From assembly GCF_031880315.1 (NCBI RefSeq), contig NZ_CP134771.1, forward strand, positions 2,910,001 through 2,974,000: a stretch of 64,000 bases of DNA, given 5' to 3'. The notes under the pieces are model-generated. The model saw only the letters and a list, made by a program, of their open reading frames with translations. It was not told where the DNA came from and did not search any database. The stretch is from Pseudomonas baltica. GTDB lineage: Bacteria > Pseudomonadota > Gammaproteobacteria > Pseudomonadales > Pseudomonadaceae. Shown here piece by piece: positions 47,107 to 56,415 of the stretch; position 1 is the first letter of the stretch, and every line of letters starts with the position of its first letter. The position numbers were made by a program, and so were the translations under genes.

Positions 47107-47139
47107 GAAAAGGCGACTCGTGATGAGCTCGCCTTTTTT
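47107..47139 (+). terminator. intrinsic terminator after fis
   Basis: AAAGGCGA (47109-47116) and TCGCCTTT (47129-47136) with additional CTC/GAG pairing inside, then T to 47139. It separates dusB-fis from purHD. Confidence 0.85.
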
Positions 47140-47171
47140 GCTGACTTTCCCTGCTTTAAATGGAAACTGAA

Positions 47172-48779
47172 ATGACCGACCAGACCACCCGACTGCCGAT
47201 CCGCCGCGCCTTGATCAGCGTTTCCGACAAGACCGGGATTCTCGAGTTCGCCCGCGAGCTCGAAAGCCTCGGCGTCGAGATCCTGTCGACCGGCGGCACC
47301 TTCAAACTGCTGCGCGACAATGGCGTCGCCGCAGTCGAAGTGGCGGACTACACCGGCTTCGCGGAAATGATGGACGGCCGGGTGAAGACCCTGCACCCGA
47401 AAATCCACGGCGGCATCCTTGGCCGTCGCGGCATCGACGACGCCATCATGAGCGAGCACGGCATCAAGCCGATCGATCTGGTAGCGGTCAACCTGTACCC
47501 CTTCGAAGCGACCATTTCCAAGCCGGGCTGCGACCTGCCGACCGCCATCGAGAACATCGACATCGGCGGCCCGACCATGGTCCGCTCGGCCGCCAAGAAC
47601 CACAAAGACGTGGCCATCGTGGTCAACGCCAGCGACTACGCCAACGTCCTGACCAGCCTCAAGGCCGGCGGCCTGACCTACGCGCAGCGCTTCGACCTGA
47701 TGCTCAAGGCCTTCGAACACACTGCCGCCTATGACGGCATGATCGCCAACTACATGGGCACCGTGAACCAGGCCGCCGAAACCCTGAGCACAGAAGGCCG
47801 CAGCGAATTCCCGCGCACCTTCAACAGCCAGTTCGTCAAGGCCCAGGAAATGCGCTACGGCGAGAACCCGCACCAGAGCGCGGCGTTCTACGTTGAAGCC
47901 AAGCCAGCCGAAGTCGGCATCGCCACCGCTACCCAGCTGCAGGGCAAGGAATTGTCCTACAACAACGTCGCCGATACCGACGCTGCGCTGGAGTGCGTGA
48001 AGAGCTTCGTCAAGCCGGCCTGCGTGATCGTCAAGCACGCCAACCCGTGCGGCGTGGCAGTCTGCCCGGATGCCGAAGGCGGTATCCGCCAGGCCTACGA
48101 GCTGGCGTACGCCACCGACACCGAGTCGGCTTTCGGCGGCATCATCGCCTTTAACCGCGAGCTGGACGCCGAGACCGCCAAGGCCATCGTCGAGCGCCAG
48201 TTCGTCGAAGTGATCATCGCCCCGAGCGTCAGCGAAGCGGCCCGCGCGGTGATCGCCGCCAAAGCCAACGTGCGCCTGCTGGTGTGCGGTGATTGGGCAC
48301 AGGATCGCGCCGCTGCCTGGGATTACAAACGCGTCAACGGCGGCCTGCTGGTGCAGAGCCGTGACATCGGCATGATCGGCGCCGACGACTTGAAGATCGT
48401 CACTCAGCGCGCCCCGTCCGAGACCGAAATCCACGACCTGATCTTCGCCTGGAAAGTGGCCAAGTACGTCAAGTCCAACGCCATCGTCTACGCCAAGAAC
48501 CGCCAGACCATCGGTGTTGGCGCTGGCCAGATGAGCCGCGTCAACTCCGCACGCATCGCCGCCATCAAGGCCGAGCACGCCGGCTTGCAGGTACAGGGTG
48601 CGGTGATGGCCTCGGACGCGTTCTTCCCGTTCCGCGACGGTATCGATAACGCGGCTAAAGTGGGTATCACTGCGGTGATCCAGCCGGGCGGTTCGATGCG
48701 TGACGCCGAAGTGATTGCCGCGGCCGACGAAGCCGGCATCGCGATGGTGTTCACCGGTATGCGCCACTTCCGCCACTAA
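47172..48779 (+). CDS. purH: bifunctional AICAR formyltransferase / IMP cyclohydrolase
   Basis: 535 residues, the expected length. The MGS-like IMP cyclohydrolase domain ([39 protein letters not shown]) is followed by the AICARFT domain ([29 protein letters not shown]). It does the last two steps of IMP synthesis. ATG 47172 chosen over 47160 for length match and GGAAAC spacing. purD follows after a 173-nt repeat-containing gap. Confidence 0.97.
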   Translation: MTDQTTRLPIRRALISVSDKTGILEFARELESLGVEILSTGGTFKLLRDNGVAAVEVADYTGFAEMMDGRVKTLHPKIHGGILGRRGIDDAIMSEHGIKPIDLVAVNLYPFEATISKPGCDLPTAIENIDIGGPTMVRSAAKNHKDVAIVVNASDYANVLTSLKAGGLTYAQRFDLMLKAFEHTAAYDGMIANYMGTVNQAAETLSTEGRSEFPRTFNSQFVKAQEMRYGENPHQSAAFYVEAKPAEVGIATATQLQGKELSYNNVADTDAALECVKSFVKPACVIVKHANPCGVAVCPDAEGGIRQAYELAYATDTESAFGGIIAFNRELDAETAKAIVERQFVEVIIAPSVSEAARAVIAAKANVRLLVCGDWAQDRAAAWDYKRVNGGLLVQSRDIGMIGADDLKIVTQRAPSETEIHDLIFAWKVAKYVKSNAIVYAKNRQTIGVGAGQMSRVNSARIAAIKAEHAGLQVQGAVMASDAFFPFRDGIDNAAKVGITAVIQPGGSMRDAEVIAAADEAGIAMVFTGMRHFRH

Positions 48780-48803
48780 AAGCGGCTTCACGCTGTAAGT
48801 TTC

Positions 48804-48913
48804 AAGCTGCAAGTGGAGGCAGAGCGGTGTTGGTCCTGCTTCCAGTTGCAGCTCCCACATTCATGGCCATGAGCTGCAATCAAGAGCACCCCATTCGCTT
48901 TTACTTGCAGCTT
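48804..48913. repeat. inverted repeat of AAGCTGCAAGT type between purH and purD
   Basis: AAGCTGCAAGT (48804-48814) and its exact inverse ACTTGCAGCTT (48903-48913) bracket 88 nt; further partial copies (GTAGCTTGCAGCTT) follow up to 48929. This looks like a pseudomonad intergenic repeat embedded in the purHD transcript. Confidence 0.6.
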
Positions 48914-48952
48914 GTAGCTTGCAGCTTTCAACTACCTCCGAAGGAGCGTGCT

Positions 48953-50248
48953 TTGAACGTATTGATCATCGGCAGCGGCGGACGTGAACACGCCCTGGCC
49001 TGGAAAGTCGCTCAGGACCCCCGCGTCGAAAAAGTCTTCGTCGCCCCCGGCAACGCCGGTACCGCCATCGAAGCGAAATGCGAAAACGTCGCCATCGACG
49101 TGCTCGCGCTGGAACAGCTGGCCGATTTTGCCGAGAAAAATGTCTCGCTGACCATCGTCGGCCCGGAAGTACCGCTGGTGGCTGGCGTCGTCGACCTGTT
49201 CCGCAGCCGCGGCCTGGACTGCTTCGGTCCGACTGCCGGTGCCGCGCAACTGGAAGGTTCGAAAGCCTTTACCAAGGATTTCCTGGCGCGCCACAAGATC
49301 CCCACCGCCGACTATCAGAACTTCACCGAAATCGAGCCGGCGCTGGCGTACCTGCGTGAAAAAGGCGCACCGATCGTCATCAAGGCCGACGGCCTGGCGG
49401 CCGGTAAAGGCGTGATCGTCGCCATGACCCTGACTGAAGCCGAAGATGCCGTGCGCGACATGCTCGCCGGCAACGCCTTCGGTGACGCCGGTTCGCGGGT
49501 GGTCATCGAAGAGTTCCTCGATGGCGAAGAAGCCAGCTTTATCGTCATGGTCGACGGCAAGAACGTCCTGCCCATGGCCACCAGCCAGGATCACAAGCGC
49601 GTCGGCAACGGCGACAGCGGCCCGAACACCGGCGGCATGGGCGCTTACTCCCCGGCGCCAGTGGTGACCGCCGACGTCCACCAGCGGGTCATGGACCTGG
49701 TGATCTGGCCGACCGTGCGCGGCATGGCCGATGAAGGCAACGTCTACACCGGTTTCCTCTATGCAGGCTTGATGATCGACAAAGCCGGTAACCCCAAGGT
49801 CATCGAGTTCAACTGCCGCTTTGGCGACCCGGAAACCCAACCGGTCATGCTGCGCCTGCAGTCGAGCCTGGTATTGCTGGTCGAGGCTGCACTGGCGCAA
49901 GCGCTGGACAAAGTCGAAGCGCAGTGGGACCCGCGCCCAAGCCTGGGCGTGGTACTGGCCGCAGGCGGCTACCCGGGCGATTACGCCAAGGGCGCCGCGA
50001 TCACCGGCCTGGAGGCTGCCGCCAGTCTGGAAGGCAAAGTATTCCACGCCGGCACCGCATTGGTTGACGGCCAGGTGGTGACCGCTGGCGGTCGCGTGCT
50101 CTGTGCCACGGCGCTGGGCCGCAGCGTGGCTGATGCTCAGGCGCAAGCCTATGAATTGGCAGACAAAATCGATTGGGCTGGATGCTTCTATCGTGACGAC
50201 ATCGGCTACCGGGCAATTGCTCGCGAGCGTGGCGAAGATTCGCTGTAA
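48953..50248 (+). CDS. purD: phosphoribosylamine--glycine ligase
   Basis: 431-residue ATP-grasp enzyme (GAR synthetase). N-terminal NVLIIGSGGREHALAWK, ATP-binding VIKADGLAAGKGV, C-terminal FNCRFGDPETQ. The start is a TTG at 48953 with AAGGAG 6 nt upstream; the frame is open further upstream but through the repeat region and without a ribosome site. Confidence 0.96.
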   Translation: MNVLIIGSGGREHALAWKVAQDPRVEKVFVAPGNAGTAIEAKCENVAIDVLALEQLADFAEKNVSLTIVGPEVPLVAGVVDLFRSRGLDCFGPTAGAAQLEGSKAFTKDFLARHKIPTADYQNFTEIEPALAYLREKGAPIVIKADGLAAGKGVIVAMTLTEAEDAVRDMLAGNAFGDAGSRVVIEEFLDGEEASFIVMVDGKNVLPMATSQDHKRVGNGDSGPNTGGMGAYSPAPVVTADVHQRVMDLVIWPTVRGMADEGNVYTGFLYAGLMIDKAGNPKVIEFNCRFGDPETQPVMLRLQSSLVLLVEAALAQALDKVEAQWDPRPSLGVVLAAGGYPGDYAKGAAITGLEAAASLEGKVFHAGTALVDGQVVTAGGRVLCATALGRSVADAQAQAYELADKIDWAGCFYRDDIGYRAIARERGEDSL

Positions 50249-50263
50249 ACTCCTGACGCGGCT

Positions 50264-50293
50264 CAGGGCGCGCGCTCACCCGCTCGCGCCCTG
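50264..50293 (+). terminator. GC hairpin after purD
   Basis: CAGGGCGCG (50264-50272) and CGCGCCCTG (50285-50293) form a perfect 9-bp stem with a 12-nt loop, 15 nt after the purD stop. No T run. Confidence 0.5.
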
Positions 50294-50389
50294 CGCCACG
50301 GCACCGGCCAGGCGCTATAGTGCACTTGCCATGCGCTTGAAGCGCCGCGCATAGTTACAAAAGGCATTTACTCACGAAGGGATTTCGCC

Positions 50390-53164
50390 GTGCGCAGGCC
50401 CAGGAACGCCATTACTCTCATCGTCAGCTTGCTGGCCATGCTCTGCCTCTGCTCGGTGCATGCCGAACAGAGCAGCGGCTGGTCGGTATTGCTCGATGGG
50501 CAGGCTAACCTGCAGTTAAGCGACGTTCGTTCGCAACGCTATCAAAACGAATTCAGCCCCATCGAGTTGCGCGACCTGAACGCCGCGCGGCCCGACGAGG
50601 CGTTGTGGTTGCACTACCACCTGGCGCCGGGCAACGATCAGCAATTGCTGCGCATCTATGCCCCGGACCTGAACAAGCTCGACCTCTACGTGCTCGATGG
50701 CGATTTTGTGGTCCGCCAGAGCCAGGCTGGCAGTACCCATGCCGCTGGTGACCCGTTCCCCACCAGCACCGACCGCCTGTTAGCCCTGCCGATCAGCCAG
50801 AAGCCGCTGGACGTCTATGTGCGCATGGTGTCGGAACATCAGCTCAGGCCCAGCATCACCCTCGAAACAGCGCTGGCCGCAGCCAGCGATCAGCGCGAGC
50901 CGATGTTATTCGGCCTGCTGTTCGGCGCACTGTTCATGATCGCGCTGCACAACCTGGTCCGCTACGGCTACGGCCGCTCCAGCTCTTCGTTCTGGCTGGC
51001 CGGCAGTCAGTTGATGCTGTTGCTGACCGGCATGCTGCTGATGAATCTGGTCTCGCCAGTGTTGCTCAAATGGAGCCCGGCCCAAACGCCCGCCGCCTAC
51101 GTCACCATGCTGTTGGCGGTGATCTGCGGGCTGATGTTCACTCAGCGTTTCTTCACTCCGCGCAGCCATCTGTCCCTGACCCGGTTGCTGTACGCGCAAA
51201 TACTGCTGATTGGCGTGGGCAGCCTGTTGCTGCTGTTCATTGATGCCCTGCCCATGAATCTCATGACCTACGGCTTCGTCGGCATGGGCTCGGTGACCAT
51301 GCTGTTGATCGCGGGCTGGCACTGGCAAGCGGGCTACCGGCCGGCGCGGCTGTTTACCCTGGCCATGCTGCTGGTCAATCTGGCCATCCTGGTGGTGGTG
51401 CCTGCCCTGCTAGGCCTGACGCGCACCCCGACGCAGTGGCTGATCTTCACCCTGGTCGGTTTCGCCGTGATCTCCGGCACCATTCTCAACGTGGCCCTGA
51501 GCGAGCGCCTGCGCAGCATCAACGAGGACCGGGTGAGCGCCAGCCGCGAACTCGCCGCCAGCACCGCTGAAATCAACGCCAAGGCCGAATTCCTCGCCTC
51601 CCTGAGCCACGAAATCCGTACCCCTATGAATGGCGTGCTGGGCATGACCGAATTGCTCCTGGGCACGCCGCTGTCGGTCAACCAGCGCGATTACGTGCAG
51701 ACCATTCACAGCGCCGGTAATGAGCTGCTGACCTTGATCAACGAGATCCTCGACATCTCCAAGATCGAATCCGGGCAGATCGAGCTCGACGACGTGCAGT
51801 TCGATCTCAATGCGCTGATCGAGGACTGCCTGAACATCTTCCGCGCCAAGGCCGAGCAGCAGAACGTCGAGCTCATCAGCTTTACCCAGCCGCAGGTCCC
51901 GCGGGTGATCAGCGGCGACCCGACGCGCCTGCGCCAGGCCCTGCTCAGTTTGCTCGACAACGCGCTGCGCAAGACCGAACAAGGCGAAGTATTGCTGGTG
52001 GTGGCGCTCGATCAGCGCGCCGGTCAACCACGTCTGCGCATCGCCGTGCAAGACAGTGGCGAGCCGCTACCCGATGCCGAGCGCGACGCCTTGCTGCACA
52101 CCGAACTGCGCAGCCAGGACCTGCTGGCCAGCAACACGCTGGGCGGCCACCTAGGGCTGGTGATCGCGCGGCAGTTGATCATGCTCATGCAAGGCGAGTT
52201 CGGCATCAAGACCGGCAGCCAACAGGGCAGTACCTTCTGGCTGACGCTGCCGCTGGACCCACTGCGCCTGGAGCAGGCGCCGTCGGATCTGGATGCGTCG
52301 CTGCGCGACGCGCGGGTGCTGGTGGTCGACGACAACGACACCTGCCGCAAGGTGCTGGTGCAGCAGTGCAGCGCTTGGGGCCTGAACGTCAGCGCCGTAG
52401 CCTCAGGCAAGGAAGCCCTCGCCCTGCTGCGCACCAAGGCGCACCTGCGCGACTACTTCGATGTAGTACTGCTGGACCAGAACATGCCCGGCATGACCGG
52501 CATGCAACTGGCCGCCAAGATCAAGGAAGACCCGAGCCTGAACCACGATATCCTGGTGATCATGCTCACCGGTATCAGCAACGCTCCCAGCAAGATCATC
52601 GCCCGCAACGCCGGGATCAAACGCATCCTTGCCAAGCCGGTGGCCGGCTATACGCTGCGCACTACCCTGGCCGACGAACTGGCGCAGCGCCACAGCGCGC
52701 CGCCGCCCGAATTCGCAACGTACCTGCCGGCAGCACCGGCCCCCGACGTGCCGAACGACTTCCGCATTCTGGTGGCCGAAGACAACACCATTTCCACCAA
52801 GGTCATCCGCGGCATGCTCGGCAAGCTCAATCTGCAGCCCGACACCGCCAGCAACGGCGAAGAAGCCCTGCTGGCCATGAAGTCGCAGCGCTACGACCTG
52901 GTGCTGATGGATTGCGAGATGCCCATCCTCGACGGCTTCAGCGCCACCGCGCAGCTGCGTGCCTGGGAAATGGGCCATCAACGAGTGCGCACCCCCGTGG
53001 TGGCCCTGACCGCGCATATCCTCAGCGAGCACAAGGAACGCGCGCGGCTGGCCGGCATGGATGGCCACATGGCCAAGCCGGTGGAGCTGTCGCAGTTGCG
53101 CGAGGTGATCGAGCACTGGGTGGCGCAACGTGATACCCGCCAGGACGAAATCCAGCAAGGCTGA
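50390..53164 (+). CDS. retS: hybrid sensor kinase RetS
   Basis: 924 residues. A signal sequence, a periplasmic 7TMR-DISM extracellular domain (about 40-165), seven hydrophobic helices (about 180-370), a histidine kinase domain with phospho-histidine H407 in SLSHEIRTPMNG, an ATPase domain of weak G-box type (DSGEPLPDAER), and two receivers with phospho-acceptors D696 (LLDQNMPG) and D841 (LMDCEMPI). RetS dimerises with GacS and restrains the Gac/Rsm pathway. Start is GTG 50390 with AAGGGA upstream. The position after purD matches PA4856. Confidence 0.95.
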   Translation: MRRPRNAITLIVSLLAMLCLCSVHAEQSSGWSVLLDGQANLQLSDVRSQRYQNEFSPIELRDLNAARPDEALWLHYHLAPGNDQQLLRIYAPDLNKLDLYVLDGDFVVRQSQAGSTHAAGDPFPTSTDRLLALPISQKPLDVYVRMVSEHQLRPSITLETALAAASDQREPMLFGLLFGALFMIALHNLVRYGYGRSSSSFWLAGSQLMLLLTGMLLMNLVSPVLLKWSPAQTPAAYVTMLLAVICGLMFTQRFFTPRSHLSLTRLLYAQILLIGVGSLLLLFIDALPMNLMTYGFVGMGSVTMLLIAGWHWQAGYRPARLFTLAMLLVNLAILVVVPALLGLTRTPTQWLIFTLVGFAVISGTILNVALSERLRSINEDRVSASRELAASTAEINAKAEFLASLSHEIRTPMNGVLGMTELLLGTPLSVNQRDYVQTIHSAGNELLTLINEILDISKIESGQIELDDVQFDLNALIEDCLNIFRAKAEQQNVELISFTQPQVPRVISGDPTRLRQALLSLLDNALRKTEQGEVLLVVALDQRAGQPRLRIAVQDSGEPLPDAERDALLHTELRSQDLLASNTLGGHLGLVIARQLIMLMQGEFGIKTGSQQGSTFWLTLPLDPLRLEQAPSDLDASLRDARVLVVDDNDTCRKVLVQQCSAWGLNVSAVASGKEALALLRTKAHLRDYFDVVLLDQNMPGMTGMQLAAKIKEDPSLNHDILVIMLTGISNAPSKIIARNAGIKRILAKPVAGYTLRTTLADELAQRHSAPPPEFATYLPAAPAPDVPNDFRILVAEDNTISTKVIRGMLGKLNLQPDTASNGEEALLAMKSQRYDLVLMDCEMPILDGFSATAQLRAWEMGHQRVRTPVVALTAHILSEHKERARLAGMDGHMAKPVELSQLREVIEHWVAQRDTRQDEIQQG

Positions 53165-53167
53165 CGC

Positions 53168-53938
53168 TTACAACGGATAGATCCGGGTTTCGATCTGTTG
53201 GCGCAGAGTGTCGAGCACCTGTTGCCGATGTCGTTCGAAATGCCCCGGACGAAACGCGATCACCGCCAAGCGCTCCTCGACCTGTTGCGTCGTGGTGATC
53301 TGCGAAAAAAAACGGCCTTTGGTCATGGTGCGCTGATCCTGGAACTGGCGCTGATACAACAACGCTTCGACCATGCCATTGGCCCCCGTCACGCTCGGCA
53401 AGAAGCGGTACACCGCCGATTGCCCGACCACCGTATTGCGCACCATCACGCGTTGTGCCGCTTGGTCCTGCTCCAGCCGTTGCAGGGCTGGCGCTTGCAG
53501 TCCGCTACCGGGCAGGCCGATGTCCTTGACCGCCTGCAACGTCGCCGGGCTGATGTCATCGGCAGGCAGATAACTGGAGGATGTTCCGGAATCGGGTAGG
53601 TACAGCTCGTACCAGCCGAGAAACTCCAGCCTTCTTTTGTAATAGGCAAACCAATCGTCCGTGGCCTCACGCTCCCGGGCGGCGCGCATGAGTATCTGGA
53701 CCAACTGATGACAGAGGAGAATGTCGTGCTTGTCCTGTCGCGAGATCTGCGCGCTGAACGCGACCAGGCTGCTAGGCAGCACCGCTACGTCGGTTTCATC
53801 GACTGCCCGCTGCAACGAGGCTTCCCAGTCATCCGTGCGGCTTGCCGAGCGGGAGGTCAGGCGTTGCGTGGGCGCCAGCGACGCGATCATCGCGCGGGTG
53901 TCGTCGTGGCTGGGTGCTGGCGGAATTGTTCGAGTCAT
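53168..53938 (-). CDS. five-paralogue cassette, gene 5: unknown protein
   Basis: 256 residues, no signal peptide or membrane helix. It has a Ser/Thr/Pro-rich first 40 residues and then the module shared by the cassette: FSAQISRQDKHDIL with D72, W96 and GW at 108-109 (W to G spacing 12). The C-terminal half is mixed (VYRFLPSVTGANGMVEALLY) and ends in a helix. It is the last gene of the operon. Its ATG (53938) overlaps the stop of the preceding gene by 4 nt, so translation is coupled. It is convergent with retS, 3 nt apart. No family recognised. Confidence 0.8.
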   Translation of the reverse strand: MTRTIPPAPSHDDTRAMIASLAPTQRLTSRSASRTDDWEASLQRAVDETDVAVLPSSLVAFSAQISRQDKHDILLCHQLVQILMRAAREREATDDWFAYYKRRLEFLGWYELYLPDSGTSSSYLPADDISPATLQAVKDIGLPGSGLQAPALQRLEQDQAAQRVMVRNTVVGQSAVYRFLPSVTGANGMVEALLYQRQFQDQRTMTKGRFFSQITTTQQVEERLAVIAFRPGHFERHRQQVLDTLRQQIETRIYPL

Positions 53939-54744
53939 GCTGTGTACTCCTGAAACGGTAACCGCTCGACGACTTCCCTGGCCCGGTGCTCGCCCACGAG
54001 GCTCTCCAGACGCTCGCGAAATGATGCGTAGTGCAGCTCGGAAAGCTCGCCGACGAAGGATTTGATCTGAACAGTGCCCATGAGTTTGGCGCCGTCGAAT
54101 TGTTGTTCGAAGAGGTTCGTGGCCAGGCGCTCACGGGTGGCGAACTGCACGGTCAGCAACTCGATTCGCCGCCCCGGCAGGATCATCCCGACATGCACCG
54201 CCACCACCGCATGCGGGCTCGCACGAGGCGCCGCCCGCAGTCCCGACGCAGACGCCTGGGGCTCTACAGCGACCACCTCGGGTAGCGAATGCCGAGGCAA
54301 ATCCACTGCGTGGCTATCATCAGCTTCGCCGCCGTCGACCGCATCCATGCCCACATACCCGGCGATATTGCGTTGCAATACCTGCAACGCCTTGTCGGTG
54401 CCAGGCAGCGAAGCCACATACGCACAAAGGCGTTCGCCTGCCTGCTGTTGGCCGCGCGTAAGGGGCAAGTCCTCGGCGGCTATCAGTTGAGCAAGGCGAA
54501 AATGTGCGTCGGCGCTACGCGATCGATATCCCGCCTTCAGCGGCGCCCAGCCAAACTGCTTGAGCGCCCCCATAAAGACTTCCTGCCACAGATCCGGCGC
54601 GGTGAAGGATGGATGCTTCTTGTTGGCGGCCAGCTGCACGTAAAGCAGCGAAGTCATGACGTCACGATATTCCTGCTCATTGATCGTCGGCATCCATAAC
54701 AGGCAACCGGCGTTGATGACCGCCTGGTAGTTTGCATCTGGCAT
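53935..54744 (-). CDS. five-paralogue cassette, gene 4: unknown protein
   Basis: 269 residues. The shared module begins almost at the N-terminus: NEQEYRDVMTSLLYVQLAA with D28, W53 and GW at 65-66. It is the closest relative of gene 3 (both EQ...DV..S.LY..L.A.K..P). The C-terminal half has a variable linker (about 140-180) and a beta-rich part (AVVAVHVGMILPGRRIEL). ATG 54744 is chosen for GAGGAAAA upstream and because the module starts directly after; the open frame extends to 54813. No signal peptide. Function unknown. Confidence 0.8.
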   Translation of the reverse strand: MPDANYQAVINAGCLLWMPTINEQEYRDVMTSLLYVQLAANKKHPSFTAPDLWQEVFMGALKQFGWAPLKAGYRSRSADAHFRLAQLIAAEDLPLTRGQQQAGERLCAYVASLPGTDKALQVLQRNIAGYVGMDAVDGGEADDSHAVDLPRHSLPEVVAVEPQASASGLRAAPRASPHAVVAVHVGMILPGRRIELLTVQFATRERLATNLFEQQFDGAKLMGTVQIKSFVGELSELHYASFRERLESLVGEHRAREVVERLPFQEYTA

Positions 54745-54809
54745 AAGTTTTCCTCGGGCATCCAGGCACGCAGCAGCCCGGTAAGCGGCTGCGTGTCTGG
54801 CCGAATCAG

Positions 54810-55622
54810 TCAAATTTCGTAATTGGCGATCGCCGACTCGATGTTCTGCCCCAGGCGCTTGAGCACCAGGTCTCGTGCCATGGTGTAAACCAGCGGGTTG
54901 AGCACCATGCGTGCATCACCGGTATAGATTTGCGAAGACGCGTTGTTCCAGTTGACGAACAGCACGCTGCCCTTGCTGTCTGCGGACTGACAGTGAACGG
55001 CACCGAAGGCCATGATCACTTCGCCCTCGTCGTCTTCGGCACAGGCACTCAACGTGAACTGGCCGCCACCAGGCTTGCTGGCGTTGCGATTGAACAGGTT
55101 GATCGGTTTTTCATTGCCGGTTTTTTTCAGACCATCCAGCGCCGTACCCGCCGCTTTCAACAGGGCTGGCCCGATGGCACCGGGCAACGCCGCGCTGGCC
55201 ACCAGCGAACCGATGACCTGCAGCCCTACCTGATCCATACTCAGCGACGTGTCCTGGGAGCTGAAGCGCGAGTAACGCTTGTTGATGAAGGTCCAACCCA
55301 ATTCGTTCATCACCTTGGCAAACAGCTCGTACCACTTGGCGCCATCCTCTTCCTTCGGGAATTGCTTGGAAGCCACCAGGCTGGCGTACAGGTAGCTGTT
55401 GCGCACATCCGCCTTGTTCTGTTCGCTCATGCCGCTGACGAACGAAACCACACCATTGCAAACGACCGCCGCGTCCGGGCTGGTAGCCCCTGCGGCAAAA
55501 CTGCGGGCGCCCATTGACGATCGCGACGTAGCGACGGGCGCCGGGGCCTGAGGTAGCTCGTAAGCTTCAAGCTGGGCCAACTGATCTTTCATTTGGGACA
55601 GAGAGACAGGTGCGAATTGCAT
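54810..55622 (-). CDS. five-paralogue cassette, gene 3: unknown protein with hydrophobic segment
   Basis: 270 residues. The N-terminal 50 residues are Ala/Pro/Ser-rich. The shared module: SGMSEQNKADVRNSYLYA with D72, W97 and GW at 109-110. Unlike its relatives it carries a long Ala/Gly/Leu-rich hydrophobic stretch (residues 131-163). The C-terminal part is beta-rich (GGGQFTLSACAEDDEGEVIMAFG) and ends in a helix (residues 244-268). ATG 55622 has AAGGAA 8 nt upstream. Function unknown; membrane insertion is conceivable. Confidence 0.8.
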   Translation of the reverse strand: MQFAPVSLSQMKDQLAQLEAYELPQAPAPVATSRSSMGARSFAAGATSPDAAVVCNGVVSFVSGMSEQNKADVRNSYLYASLVASKQFPKEEDGAKWYELFAKVMNELGWTFINKRYSRFSSQDTSLSMDQVGLQVIGSLVASAALPGAIGPALLKAAGTALDGLKKTGNEKPINLFNRNASKPGGGQFTLSACAEDDEGEVIMAFGAVHCQSADSKGSVLFVNWNNASSQIYTGDARMVLNPLVYTMARDLVLKRLGQNIESAIANYEI

Positions 55623-55701
55623 AAGAAAATTCCTTGTAGAAAAACGCGAATCGTCATGATTTCGCGTATGAAAGCCCACCCCGGCTGGCGCACGCGCCTA
55701 G

Positions 55702-56373
55702 CTAGAATGCAGCCATGTGTGTATGGAGGCGATCGCCCAGCCGAGTTTTCAAGCCCTGTGCGAACGGTTCGTATAACTCGCGGGAAAATATCGACGTGGT
55801 GGTCCACGTGTAAACAAATGCTTTGCCACGAGGTGCGTTGAAGTGATGCCTGAGCCATCTCTCAGGAACAAGCTCGGGGCTCTGAAAGCCGATGCCAAAT
55901 GTAATCAGGCGGCCATCTGTTTCAAGCAACACCACCTGCAGGCCCAGTGCAGTGCCACGCCAGCTGTTGGCATGCAATACCTGCATACCTGGGGAGCTAT
56001 CGGGCGCTGCAGCGACCGTCGCCAACGCCCGCCGGACAGGGCGGCGCATGGCCACTGGGAGCTGTTTGGCGATGCCGATCCTCAAGAGATCATGAACGAC
56101 CCAGCCCGCTCGGCTAAAACTCAGGCCATTATGGTGGGTATGGGAAGTCTGGCGACAGCCCAGCAAACCCAGCACGCGATGGAATTCACCCTTCCAACGC
56201 AGCTCGTGAGTATCGCTCTGCAACTTGGCGGCACTCAAATGAGCGGCCAGCAAGGCAGGACGTATATCGAGCACGGAGGAGTCAGACCGACCGTGGTGCG
56301 TCAGGAGGATCACCGACCCGACTGCCTGGGCACGTAGCGCTTCATCAGACATAGGCAATTCCAAAGCTGTCAT
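55702..56373 (-). CDS. five-paralogue cassette, gene 2: unknown protein
   Basis: 223 residues from ATG 56373 (a GTG at 56397 would add 8). The shared module is recognisable but most diverged: GRSDSSVLDIRPALLAAHL with D36, W60 and G72 followed by Cys instead of Trp. A His-rich segment (residues 77-82) and basic patch (RRPVRRALA) follow. The C-terminal half is beta-rich (GLQVVLLETDGRLITFG) with several tryptophans. No signal peptide. Function unknown. Confidence 0.75.
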   Translation of the reverse strand: MTALELPMSDEALRAQAVGSVILLTHHGRSDSSVLDIRPALLAAHLSAAKLQSDTHELRWKGEFHRVLGLLGCRQTSHTHHNGLSFSRAGWVVHDLLRIGIAKQLPVAMRRPVRRALATVAAAPDSSPGMQVLHANSWRGTALGLQVVLLETDGRLITFGIGFQSPELVPERWLRHHFNAPRGKAFVYTWTTTSIFSRELYEPFAQGLKTRLGDRLHTHMAAF

Positions 56374-56415
56374 AACATCACCAGCCCGATGGTTCACCGG
56401 GCTGGTACGAAAGCA

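Noticed and set aside
46917..48860. A 647-codon open frame antisense to purH, and similar long frames antisense to the NCS2 permease (3712-4986) and speA (32424-33758)
   Set aside because: They are shadow frames in high-GC genes: composition follows the codon positions of the real gene, there is no ribosome site and no recognisable domain.
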